From: Phyto melanocephala | Lineage: Eukaryota; Arthropoda; Insecta; Diptera; Rhinophoridae | Assembly (NCBI GenBank): GCA_941918925.1 | Contig: OW799237.1 | Location: forward strand, 12,443,201-12,507,200 | Reading direction: 5' to 3' | Length of the DNA: 64,000 nucleotides | Shown here: positions 39,694 to 52,500 of the stretch, piece after piece | How the letters are laid out: every line of letters starts with the position of its first letter | Numbering within the stretch: the first letter of the stretch is position 1 | The notes under the pieces: generated by a model | Database searches by the model: none | What the model saw: the letters and a program-made list of their open reading frames with translations, nothing else | What the model was told of the DNA's origin: nothing | Translations under genes and position numbers: made by a program

Positions 39694-39734
39694 TTATTTA
39701 TTTATTTCAATTCCGTAATATAAAGCCACAAAGG
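39694..39734 (-). repeat. Truncated non-LTR retroelement 3' end
   Basis: On the minus strand it reads CCTTTGTGGCTTTATATTAC, GGAATTG, then AAATAAATAAA. The same stretch recurs at 59,668-59,708. A conserved word ending in a TAAA-rich tail suggests the 3' terminus of a non-LTR element. Confidence 0.5.
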
Positions 39735-40182
39735 AAAATTATAATATAAAATAGTTTTTTAATTTTTAATAATTTAAACATAATTTCTTCTTTTAAATTA
39801 TATGAATATACATTTATTTGACAATTTTGATATAGGTAAGTTTGCTATCAAACATTTGCATTATCCAATGAATTTTATACATTAAAAATATTTAAAATAA
39901 ATACGTGGATTTTATATCTTTAAGCATTTTCCGCTCTTGTGTTTGTATTTGTTTAATTCTGTTTAGCTCTCATTGATCGTTTAATATTTAAATAATAAGT
40001 GATCAAATTAATATATTTATACAGAAGTGAATTTGCAGGGGGTAAATGTTAAAGTGAGTTAATTTAGGTGAAAACACTAATGATATTAACATACATAAGT
40101 GTTGCTTTGCCTGATTCTCTGACAAAATAAGAGGGCGCAAATTTTAGGAGTATTTTTTTTTTGTTTTTATTAAAAATCAATC

Positions 40183-40760
40183 TTAGAAAAACTTTACACC
40201 ATAAGTACCATCCATTTCTATTAACTCACAACGACCCTTTTCCTCTAATTGTCTTAAAACGCTCAATAAAACATCTTCATCAATATTATAAAAACTCTTT
40301 CCTTCCGAACTTTCTCCATGGCTTATCTCATATAGGGTACATACACTATTCGTCTGCCCAGTCTCCTGTATCCATTCATAAATCATATTACCATACTCCT
40401 CTAGAGTATGCCAATATACTTGCCATTCTTGCCGTTTCTTGTCTAATGGATGAGCATGTCTAGTACTTTGTAATTTTTCCAAAATGTTTAATATCATCTC
40501 AGGTGATAGACGTCGGTTAATCGTCTCATTGAAGAATAAAGGAAATGTGTTTTCATGTATATTAACAGTAAATTTATTAATATGTTTGAGGTATTTTAGA
40601 AATATATCAGACCAAACATTAAGCTGTTGGTTGCGAGTCTCTTCATGCAGTTGAATTCTACAAACAGAGAGTTAATTTTATATAGAACAATTTAAATTGT
40701 TTATAGTTACGTAAAAAACGGTGGAAATGTGTATTCCCAGGGCCACTGAAAATCTGTCAT
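40183..40760 (-). CDS. Vps25: Vps25, ESCRT-II subunit
   Basis: Exons 40760-40711 and 40657-40183 (53-base intron, split Thr codon) encode 174 residues, matching the usual ~176. The N-terminus MTDFQWPWEYTFPPFFT contains the PPF motif through which Vps25 binds Vps22/Vps36. The C-terminus ends DGTYGVKFF, close to the family's GRGVKF. Two winged-helix domains are expected over residues ~1-100 and ~101-174. The protein acts on endosomes, linking ESCRT-II to Vps20/CHMP6 for multivesicular-body sorting; in Drosophila its loss causes overgrowth through trapped Notch signalling. The neighbour Gle1 lies downstream on the same strand. Confidence 0.95.
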
Positions 40761-41346
40761 TTTAAAGAATAATTCTCTAATTTTATTATCCTATTTTTTT
40801 ATAAAATAATTAAATACAAAAAAAAAAAAAGATTCAATTCTCAACAGCTGTTTATATGCTGGATGCCACTGTTCGAAGAAATAAACGAAAAAACAACGTT
40901 GCCATATGTAATATCCTGTGATATAAAGATGAAAGTGCTGTATCTCTCTTTTATTAAAAAAGGAAATAAATAAAATATATTTTTATTACTTTACTAAAGT
41001 ACACGACATTGAAGATAGCTTCAAGGCAGAAAAAGCCAATCAGCACAATGCTGTCCCAACGTCAATGAAAGTATTGCAAGGTAGTCACAACATCAAATTA
41101 ATAACACCAAATGGTCGTTTTGCGACTATTGATTTTATTGACGCCACACCACCGTAAATACAAATTCACAACATCGGATTACAAAAAATATCCCTCATAT
41201 GTAGGTGCTATAGACTGTGAACTCAATATTACTAAAATAGAGTCCTATTATTATATTTAGACCATGTATGAATATAAAATGATGATCGAGTCGTGGATCA
41301 AGAAAATCTAACTTTAAACCACTCTACTTCATAATCTTGAAGACCA

Positions 41347-41477
41347 GGGGCCGAATTACGGCATTCGAACGTGATCGAAATTTGAAAATTCTTATTAGAA
41401 TCTCTATACCTAAAGCACAGCAAACTCGATCGTTTGAGTAAAATTTCCATCTTGATCGAATGTCGTAATTTGGCCCC
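41347..41477. mobile_element. ~130-base fold-back MITE
   Basis: GGGGCCGAATTACGGCATTC ... GTGATCGAAATTT on the left is matched inverted by AAATTTCCATCTTGATCGAA ... GTAATTTGGCCCC on the right. CAG occurs immediately outside both GGGCC ends and may be a 3-base target duplication. Confidence 0.78.
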
Positions 41478-41489
41478 AGCTAACATTCA

Positions 41490-41624
41490 GCCTTATTGTC
41501 ATTGGCGTTGTCGTATTTTTTGGTACCGTGTAATATTTACGACAATGTAAAATGAATAAGACCTTGTCGTATTTCTGTCGTTTTCAACACAAAAACGACA
41601 CGACAACGCCAATGACAATAAGGC
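41490..41624. mobile_element. 135-base fold-back MITE
   Basis: GCCTTATTGTCATTGGCGTT followed by GTCGTATTTT is mirrored by AAAACGACACGACAACGCCA then ATGACAATAAGGC. A smaller internal pair around GTCGTATTTCTGTCGTTTTC also exists. It is only 12 bases from the preceding MITE and unrelated in sequence. Confidence 0.8.
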
Positions 41625-41962
41625 CGATTATTAAATCACAAATGCACTCGAGAACTGACTTACATTTGTATCCACTGCTTAATCGTTTAGCACCAGTAAC
41701 TAAAATAATTATAAATAATCGATTAAAAAAACGCTGCCACAAACGTCAACAACTTACCGCACTTGTTAAAAAACCTCTAGTTTAAAAGAAAATCATTTTT
41801 TCATTTCATACTATACACATTTATTTAATTTTTTCAGTTTTTCTTTCTTTTTTAATATAAGTTTTATAATTATAAATTTACATAAAGTTTACATTTTTTG
41901 TTTTTATTGTTAATTACATATAAAAAATATAATATTAGAGAATAAAGCATACCCTTACACAA

Positions 41963-42570
41963 TAGGTTCGTTCGAGAACTCACAAATTTGTACGATTTTG
42001 TACAAATTTTTACTGCATTTTACGAAATTGCGTTCGTTTACACAAATTTGTAGTAAATGAGAGCACAAATAGAGAGCGAAAAGTGACAGTTCTTGACTGA
42101 GTATTTGCAAATTTTTACAACAGAAATTTCTTGTAGTAAGATTTATCAAAACCAAAAAACATATGATTCAAAAGGTACACAAACAAAAGTAAGCAAACAA
42201 AAAGTATACAATTTGTGAAAAAAATATTAAAAAAAGGAAAATCCAAACAAAAGTGCAAAATATTATTAAATTTAAATTGTTTTTGAAATAAAGTTAGTTA
42301 ACAATGTCTACAGATGAAAGAATGGAACTGCCTGAATCTGGCGCAGGTATACATACTTAAATACATATTTGCACATATGTATGTATGTACATAGTTCCCA
42401 TTGAACATTATTTATTTTCCATCAGCTGTTGCTTCAATCTTACGAATTTTTACAAATGTCTGTTCGAGTACTTTTTTGGACAAATTCTCTTTTTGAGAGT
42501 AAAATTTTCAATTTACTAAATAATTACTCATTTACTACAAAGTGCAGTAAAAGTACTCGAACGAACCTAA
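41963..42570 (+). mobile_element. ~604-base TIR element with TA target duplication
   Basis: The ends GGTTCGTTCGAG (41965) and CTCGAACGAACC (to 42568) are inverted, and TA flanks both sides. A second inverted pair, TTTGTAGTAAATGAG near 42,048 and its complement near 42,535, lies inside. No transposase is present. It contains a small promoter-proximal-looking frame (listed next). Confidence 0.75.
42304..42360 (+). other. Micro-frame inside a TIR element, possible captured first exon
   Basis: ATG in the context TTAACA-ATG opens MSTDERMELPESGAGIHT then stop. Within it, GCAG/GTATAC at 42,346 resembles a splice donor, so MSTDERMELPESGA could be a first coding exon. No downstream exon is evident. 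I do not recognise the peptide. Confidence 0.25.
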
Positions 42571-43534
42571 TGTTAATATAATAAGTCTTTGTTAACAAAA
42601 ATAAAAAAAGCTGTTTCAAAATATTAATAATGTAACAAAAACAAAAAAAAAACTAAAAATTTTAATTGCATTTAACAAAATCTTAAATACTAAGTAAGCA
42701 TTTACACAGTGGGTTGGGGCTAGGATTATAAGGGAAATTTGGAACTGGGTTTAAACGAAATTTGGGGTAAAATTAAAAATTAAACTTAATAATTAAGTTT
42801 TTTAATTTGTTTTACTTTTACCAACATATTTTTACGCGAAAGTTAGGAGAATAAAAGCTTTATGTTTGCATTAAAGTATATACTAAAATAAGTTTTTTTT
42901 ATGTCAAAGTAAAATTTAATGGGGAAAACATTGCATCATTTAGTTAGTAAAACATAAGAAATACTAAATAATAAATTAATATCGAATTAGTTTTGTATAT
43001 ATATAAAAATATCGATCTAATTGTCAACAAAATGGCATTTTTAGCAGTTTTTTTTTTGTTATTTACTTAAAGTTACAAATATTAGTTCTTTTTTTATATT
43101 ATATAGAGATTTTCTTTTAAATTTATATTTAATATATATTTTTTTTGTTTAGTGTTTACCTTAAAAGTATATTGGTATATATTTGTTTTTATTTTGTAAT
43201 CTTTTTTAATCTTTCAGTTTGAAAATTACATTTAATGCGCGGTTTTTGCTTTGCCTCTACTACACATTATTTTCTTGTTGTTTTTATTCTATAATAAGAA
43301 AGGATTTAATTGTTGCTTTAAGGAATTTTCTTTTGTTTTATTTCTTTGATTGGGAGCTAAGGAAGGAGTTTTGTTTTTTTTCTATAATTAAATTTTTGCT
43401 TAATTATTTTATCTCTTGGGTTTTGCTTTCTTATTTTTGTTAATAAATACATCTTGAACATGTAATATTTAATGTCTTTATATATGAATTATAATGTATA
43501 TAAAATTTTTATTTAATTTATATTCTCTTTTTTT

Positions 43535-46500
43535 TTACTTTTCTAAAGGCTCTAAATAACATCTCACAGTATTATTTTCATCCAACATGGCTGATATATT
43601 ACGTCCCACTACTGGTATATTGTTGACTGATTGCGGAGATATTTGCTGTTGTTGTTTCTTTTGCATGGGATGTTGATTAGCCGGCGGCAAGGGTGGACCA
43701 TGTGGTGTGGCAAATATTTCATTAATAGCTAAGCGGCTACCGTTGGCAGTTGTAGTTTTCTTGAAACTACGCACTGAACCGCCAGCACCGCTACTTACCC
43801 CAAAAACCGTTATCGGTTGTTGTAGTTGTTGTTGAATCTGCTGTTGATGTGGCGGTATTGGATACTTCGGTTCATGATAGTCATTGTAGGTAGGGGCTGT
43901 GGCTGCTGTACCCTCACTGGCCTGAGCATTTTTACGCAGCTGACGCCTAAAACAATATTGGAAATTTTATTTAAATTATTTTTTTTTTCATTTTCTGTAT
44001 TTTCAGAATTAAGAAAAAGTATTTAAAGAAAACCAATTGAAAAATATTGTCTACCCCGGCAAATATTTTACCCTACCGACAATTAAAATAAAAAAATTAC
44101 TAAAATTTTCCATAACTTTAGAATACAGATTTTTCCTTAAATAGAAAATTTATTCTATTTTAAAGAGCATTTTAATAAAATATTTTGGGTTTATTTAGAA
44201 AACTTACTGAAATCTTCTTTGAAAATCAGCATCCTGCATAGCCATAAGTCTACGCATACGTTCATCACTTTGTGGGGGTAAATTATCATCATTGCCAACG
44301 TCGTCCGGTTCTTCATCATCTTCCTCATCTTCATCATCCGTATAGGGGCTCTCAGCTTCATGACCCTCAAAATCATCCACATAATCATGATGCGAACGAT
44401 GAACCTTAGCAGGCAATATAACACCACCACCATTATGCGTATAACGGTTTTTTAACATTCTTTGTTGCTGTTGCCGCTGATAGGCGAGCTGCATGGCTCG
44501 TTCATCTTCGTAGTCGTGCGGTAGCATATCATCGACATTGTAATGTTGTACATCCGAGGTACGATTACTGAGAATCTCTTCGTATACGGGACCATTATCA
44601 CTGGCCAATGAACCTTGATTATAGTAGGTTTCACCACCACGGGTTAAATCAAATTTATCTGGTTGGTTTAAATCACAGTTGGAATGCTTATTTCTATAGT
44701 AACGTTGTTGTGTGCCCGTTGGTGGCAGTCCAAATTCGGCGCCAGGTCCAGGACCACGACGATTAATTTGCTGCAACAAATGAGCATGGGCTGCATGTTC
44801 CATTTGTTCATCATCTGAAGACAATTGTGGCTGCTGCTGCTGTTGTTGTTGATAGGGTTGTGGTCGTCTTTGCTGCTGCTGATAGAGCGGCAACGGTGCT
44901 CCTGGATCTAGGGCTTCAGCGTAGTATGGATGTTGACCAGGTGGAAGTTGTTGTTGTTTCATCGGAGTCTTCTTATATGAAGGATAAAACAGTATTTGCT
45001 GAGATGTGGCAGTGTTACGGGAGTGCAATGAACCACTGGGCGAATCAGAGCCCGTATTACTACCTCGTTTTTTCTTACCATGACCCTGATTATGTTTCTG
45101 TGTCCAGTAAAAAAACTCATGAGACTGTTGTTGCTGTTGCGGTGATACCCCCGATCCATTGTAATCTCTAGCCTGACCACCTCCTGCTTTATTAGCCTTT
45201 TGCCAAGCATAATAATCTGGCTGATGATAGTATGCTTCTTGTGTTGGTTGTACACCATTCATACTGCCTGCAGTTAACTGCTGGGGTTTATGACCTTGGC
45301 CAAATATCAAGTGGGTTGAGCTTACCGAGGAAGTGGGTGAGGTATGACCAGCACTTGGTGTACGCATACCACCCGCTGAACGCAAAGTTCCCGTAGTGCC
45401 TGGACCACTCATATTATTAGCATTGCGCTCCAAAACTACATGGCCTTGTAGACAAGAATCATTACCTTTGTTAAGATGTTGCAAAACTAAGTTTCCAGGT
45501 ATTATCCCACTCTTTATAGAGCCCCCAGTGGGAATGACATTAATACCACCGCCACTACTGTTAGAAGACGACCCCTGTCTACGTGGTTTACCTGCCTCAT
45601 TAAGCTCACAATCACTAGATGCCATTATCGCATCTTCTGTGGCTGATATAATGTTACCGGTTTCATCGTTCTCATTAGCATCTTCTAAAGGTATCTTAGT
45701 TTTCTTTAATTGTGTACCCATCGAGGAAACCAAAGCATTTGAATTGCTATTTAGAGTACCAGTATTGCCGGCAGAGTTCATACCGCAAGCACTGCCACCC
45801 ACAATTCCCGAAGATATTGATGTTTTGGAGCAGCGCAAACATTTGGGTAGCCACGAATTTTGCCGGACATACTTACGATATTCGCGGCGTATCTAAAATT
45901 AATTCATAAAACGTATTAAAGACAAAAACTATCATATCGTTTTTAAGCATTTCAAGACATTTGAAAAAGTTTTCGACTTGAAGTAGTAAAATATTTGCAA
46001 TCCTAACTCTCTACATACCTTTTCATTTTGTATACAATGGAACACAAATATGTAGATACCCATCATGGTGTTTAAACCAATAAATAGATATCCATATAAA
46101 TGTGACATTTCATCATCGATTTTGGAACGTCTTAAATAGAAATAAGCCGTAAACCAGGTACCACACAATAACAGCAAAAATATAAAACTACAGCGTATAT
46201 CAAATCTAAAAGATAATAATTAAAATTCCAAATTATTGCAATAAAGCAACTTTTGTTTAAAAACACACACATATATTTGTATATTTCAAAACTCGAAACA
46301 GTTAATCTTACTTTAAAAAAACTTTTTAAAGGTCAGAAAGTATTTTTAATAAGTCTTTTCACGCTTAAACTTACCTAACATTCGCCAATCGAGTATGTTC
46401 TTTATTTTTCAGAGCGGTACGTGACTTGCGACACATTATAACCCACGATAAGAGAGTATAACTCAAGGCACCCTATTTTATAAATAAAAAACATTTGAAA

Positions 46501-49500
46501 TTTTCCACATTTTTTGAAATGTTCTTACTACTTACCATCACAAATATCATTAGGGGCGTTACAAATGTCGCATAGAATAGAAAATTAGTTTCCATCAATA
46601 CGCAATAATCATTTTCGGTATAGGTACTTGGATTTATAGCTAATGATATGGCAACAATTGTAAACGACAGAGCATACGAAAGTAAATAGTAACAGTTAAC
46701 TTTAGAGGTCTGATCGACTTCCAGCAATATATCATCGGTGGTTAGTGTTGTATAGGATTGGAATGCTGTGGATAGTATATACGAAATTTTTTAAAAAAGC
46801 ATAGCTTAAAAGTATTGAATTTATTGAAATTTTCTCAAAAAATAAAATAAATAAAAAACAGGAAATTGAGAAAAAATTAATCGGGGTATTTTCAGAAAAA
46901 TTAATATTTAACAACATGGAATTTTGTTTTATTTTTTGCTTAACGAGGCCATGTTACTTTTTTCTTTATATATTCAGCCTTTACAGTCGGATCTTAAAGT
47001 ATTAAAAATGTTTTTTTGTCTCGAGGAGACTAAAGTTTTCTCCTAATTTTTCAATGGTTCAGAGACAGAAAAATGGCTTGCTTACAAGCAATCTCATTAA
47101 ATTTGAAGTAGTGTGTGTGTATTTCTCTCATTATAAAATGTACATACATATGTATGTACTTCCAATAATATGTGCTTTGCTTTACGAATATAAATTTTTA
47201 AAAATACAACAAAACTGAAATAAAACAACGTTAAAAAAAAGATGAAATAGAACATTTAAAACTGAAATAAAACTTTCCCATTATAAAAGAAAAGTTGCGT
47301 AATTCTTAAGATTTTAAAAAATTTAATGTAAAAGTTGTTTATATAGACAAGAATATAATATATATGCAAACTCAACTATTCGATATAGCCGAATAATTCG
47401 AGATATAAAAACCGATTTATCGAACAATTTGAAAACCGTTTAAAATCCCGGTTTTGACAACTAACCTAACTTAAACTCTTAAAAATTTTGACGACTTTTA
47501 TTAATATAAAAAGGGTTTTTGGTATCCTTAACTATTTTATTGCAAAAAATTAGTTTAAAACATTTTAAATTTTAGCATATTTTTATACCCTTCACACAGT
47601 GAAAAAGGGTATAGGTTTGTCATTCCGTGTGAAATTACTACAATTTTCATTTCCGACCCCATAAAGTATATATTTTCTGAAAGCTTATGAATAGGGGAGT
47701 CGATTAAGCTCTGTCAGTCTGACCGTCTGTCCGTGTGTATGTTGAAATCAACTTTTTGAAGCCCCCCGACATCGCTTGGACCCGGGTGAGGTATTAAAAT
47801 ATCAGAAATATTCGGGAGTAGATCGGTCTTGAAAATCAGAAACATCGGTACATAAACAACTGAGATATGAGCAAAAACCCACGACCACCTCAATTTTTTT
47901 CACAAAAACAACATTTTTATTTTTATTTTTTTATTTAATATATTATTTATATTTTTATCATTTTTTTTTAAATATTTTTTTGTTTTATATTTATAATATA
48001 TATTTTAATAATTTTTTTTAAATTTTTTTTTTATTTTTTTTTAACATACATACGTAAAGTTATAATTTTACGATGGGATGTTTTTATATATGTATGTTTT
48101 TTATATATGTATGTTTTTTATATATGTATGTTTTTTATATATGTATGTTTTTTATATATGTATGTACGTTTTTCATATGGGATGAATGGTGATACAAACT
48201 ACTGTTATTGCATGACTACACGTTGTGAAGGGTATATAAGATTCGGCACGGCCGAATATAGCGCTCTTACTTGTTCAAGATATCAAGTTGCAAAGTTTTT
48301 TTTATAAATTTTATAGCGATGTAACAAGCTTTAGAATCATTGTAAAAAAAACTTTAACAATTTTTTTAATGTTTTTAATTTATTCCTGCTTTCAAGTTCA
48401 ACTTTTTAAATTTTGTTTTTTTAAAAAGAAACTAGCCAACCCCGGCGCGCGTTGCTACGTCCCTTAGTGAATAGAAATGCATTCTGAATTTTAATTGAAT
48501 ATCAAGTGCAAGGCTTAAAATTATAACTTTTTTATGGGCGTGGCACTGTCCGCTTTTGTAATCACGAAACTGTATAGTCATGACAGCTCAATATGTGTGT
48601 GGGTAAAGTTTCAGAAAAATCGATATAGTGCAAGTAGCTAAAAATTATAACTTATTTTTTATGGGCGTGGCTCTGCCCACTTTTTACCACCCATAAACAC
48701 TCCCTTGAATTGTTGCACACACTTGCCTGAGTTTGAGTCCGATCGGCTTCACGGTTTCGGAGTCTATAGCTAACACATACACAGAGTGTCACTTTTATAT
48801 ATATAGATTACATTTTTTATTGTTATCAAATTTATAATATAAAACGGTTAGTTTTTTGACGACACTAGCCGAACGGTATACATTTTCAAAACTAGCTACG
48901 GTTTAATTAAGGTAATTAAGTTTTGGATGTAAATATCTTTCATTTAACTACCAGGTTTCAGGTAATATATTCCAACCACCATTACGTTGTCTTTTTCTAC
49001 ATTTTTTTTTTTTTTCTTCAAAAGCAATATGCATTTATTTGTCGTAGAATTTTTAAATTATTATAAATAAGTCTACTTAACTTACCTTCAAAACAAAACC
49101 ATGCTATGGCCGTTAATATGGCACAATGTAAAAATACGGTAGTAAAACCACAAAATATTATATTTGCTTCAACTTGTTCTATACCAATAAGGAATAGAAC
49201 TTCGATTAATAATAAGCAAATATAAATATTGCGATAAATAGAGGTGCGGGCAGACTGTAAAGAAATTTTTTAAAGAGTAAAAGAAAGTAGAGATAAACCA
49301 AAAGAATAAAATTGAAGATTTTTTTTTATTTAAAAGCCAATTGAACACAAAATAATACAAGGAAATTGGAAATAAATAAAAATAAGTTTTACATATTTAT
49401 GATTTTAGCCTTAATTTCATAGTTAATTATATTATAATTATTATATTTAAACTGTTTTAAACAAGATTTACAATTAAGGCTTAAACATAAATTTATAAAA

Positions 49501-52500
49501 ATGTATTTTCATTTAAATAAAATCAAAAAGAGAAATTTTAATAAATTTTGATGATGGTGGTGGTGGAAATTTAAAGTTTTTTTTAAGAAGATAATAATTT
49601 GTATAAACAAATAAAAACAACACAAAATTTTTTTGCTTTTAAGTTAAAATTATTACAAAATAAATTATATTTATTTATTTGAAATAATAAAAATTAAATA
49701 CAATTAAATATGTAAAAAAGTTACATGAAAAATAAAAATATTATGATATAACTTGATGAATAAATGACTTACAAATTAAATAAATTAATGTGATAACATG
49801 ATAAATGTTTTTAGATTAACGATTTTATTATTTTTGTATTATTGTTTAACAAATAATTTAAAAATTTCTCTTAATTTCCAAACAGTATAAGCTCAATTGT
49901 AGAAACTTATATGTTCCTACAAAAAAACCCTGAAAAAGAAGTGAAATGAATTACTACTAACTTTTTGTATGAAATATAAAATATATAATTTTTTTCCTTT
50001 TTTTAATATTTACATTAAAACTATTAAATTTTCTATTATTTGTAAATTAATTAATTCATATTAATGCCTAAATCTTTCTCTTTATATATTTGAATGTTTA
50101 AACTACTTAAAACATATATCACAAAAAAGTGCAAAAATAATTTAAAAATATATATATTTTTTTAATTTAATTTAAAAAAAGTACGAAAAGAAAAATAAAA
50201 TAAACTTAAAATTTTTAAATAAAACATAAAATTTGTTCACCACCACCACCACTTATATTGTAAATCATCCATATTTCCTTGCATTATAATATTATTTGGA
50301 TCTGAATTATTAATACGATTACTGTTATTACTACTATTGTTACGATTATTATTACGGTTATTGACATTTAAATTATTGCTGGCTTGGGCTACCATGGCGG
50401 CTGCAGCAGCGGCAGTATTTGTATTATTATGATGCTGTTGCAGTGCTGCGGCTATAGAGGCAGCTGCAGCTACTGCTGCTGCCGAAGTATTTGACATGGA
50501 GGTTTCCATTTGCTGCTGTTGCTGGTGACTTAAATGATTGTGATTCAAGTTATGACCATGATTGTGAGGAGGTTGTAAATTTAGGTTCAAATTCAAATTA
50601 TTCATTTGCAAATTACGTTGATTATTATTGGCTACTACAACGGCGGCCGCAGCAGCAGCTACCACCTGTTGTTGCTGCTGCTGTAATTGTTGTAAATTAT
50701 AGTTATTGGCATTTAAATTATTACGATTTGAATTGCGTATAGAATTGTGTTGTATGAAATTATTGGCATTCAAATTGGAGGGCGCCTGATTGAGGTTCTG
50801 CAAATGTTGCAAATTTAATTGTTGTTGCAAATTTTGTATATTATTTGTGGCATTTGTTGTAGATGGACTAGTGACATTTGCTGCATTTGTATTGCTAGTA
50901 TTTACTATTTGTATTGATTCGTGAGTTTGATCTATAATATTATTTGGCCGTCTAGTACTGCCCCCCATACTGCTGGCTAAGCCTCCTATCACTGAACCGC
51001 CGCTGCCGCCCTGACACCTACGCGAACGATTTAAATGATTTTGTTGTCTTGAGGATCTTACCTTAATGAATACGCCATTAAATATTTTCAATGTTAATAA
51101 GGCTATCACAATGAACACCAAACAGATGGAAATGCTGATATAAATTAAAATGCGCATATTTCCATCGAACATGGTGAATAAAGAATGGCTATGATCGTCC
51201 ATAACATCCATCAGTATGGCAAAATTAGTCAAATGATTGCACATGCAAATGCTGTGCGTACGATTGCTGGACTCCAAAATACAGCCATTAGCTGACCAGG
51301 CGCTACAGACACAAAAAAAATTAGAGTAAAAAAAGTGAACTTTAAAAAAAATTTGTACATTGATTCAGAACGCAAAAATAAAAATACTGGAGTAAGAAAA
51401 AAGTAAACATTATATTTTTCAGTTAGCACTTACTGGTCTATATAATTCCAAAAAACACACGTTGGATTCGTAACATTTTCCGTTTTTAAATGTCTCAATA
51501 CTAATTTAATCGGCTGTGACAATTGTATATGACGTCCTTTACCCAAACTGGCCGAGATTACTTTACTGTTTAATATACGTATACGTTGTTGTGTATTTGC
51601 GGTATCACTATCATTGGCTAAGATGGCAGTATTGCGTACTAAAAGATTAAAAGGAATATAATAAATTATATTTATTTCGAAATTTCGATTTGGCTTACTA
51701 TAACTTCTAGCTGATTTTAGATCAAAATGATCATACGAGGGTTTTAGTATGGATTCTAAACGATCAAATGCTGCAAAGACTATACGCACTAAACCGCCCT
51801 CACTGTTTTCAATTAAAGCAGCACGAGGTAATTCTATTCTATCATCACTTATTTGCCATTGTTCAGCATCGGGAAAAACTTCATTGTTTTGTATACTTTT
51901 GGTTTCCAAAACACGCACCGATAACACTATTGAAAGCGGATTGAGAAAATCAAGAACATTTTCCATAATTTTGTTGTTATTTTACTTACATATATTTTTA
52001 ACCTTTTGCACTACATTGCGTTCTCTAATAATGGTGTCGGCCAAGAGAAAGGCGTTATCCTCAAGCCCAGTTAATAGTGATGTGGCCACTCTCATTTGAT
52101 CTTCCTGATTGAGATCGAGCCATGATGACAGTTGCGATTCATCCAAGAGATTTGAACCTGTCTTGACCACACCCTGCAGTAGTTCCAAAATCATAGCTTC
52201 TCTTAAACGCTGATCGGGAAAAGTTTCTTTATCATGATACATTTTCTCTGACATGGCTTGTATTATTTTAGTGGTCACCAGCATATCTCCACCATATAGA
52301 GTTTTACTACTCGTAACCTCTGATAAATCATTAGCTATTGAAATAAGTGACGAATCACGATGATTGACGCGCACTTCTAAATTGTTTAACCACAAACTGC
52401 GACATTGTGTAAGATCGGGTGTTAAAGGATGCCAGGTGGGTTCAAAATTACGTAGTCTTAGATTAATGCAAGATGTGCCATTACATATGGGGGTTTGAGC

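Larger units (their letters stand above)
38287..40182. other. Gle1-Vps25 interval, largely transposable elements
   Basis: It contains a Helitron, a 132-base fold-back, a 103-base TTAA-flanked MITE and a truncated retroelement end (all listed). The rest is AT-rich. TTTATT at 40166-40171 is a likely Vps25 poly(A) signal, 12 bases past the stop. Confidence 0.6.
40761..43534. other. Vps25-Cirl interval
   Basis: It holds three terminal-inverted-repeat elements (41347-41477, 41490-41624, 41963-42570), listed separately. The remainder is AT-rich with no supported gene, and includes the Cirl 3' UTR below 43,535. Confidence 0.6.

Noticed and set aside
44827..45896. Plus-strand open frames opposite the Cirl tail
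   Set aside because: They are shadows of the long Cirl C-terminal exon, whose minus-strand frame has clear homology and splice sites.
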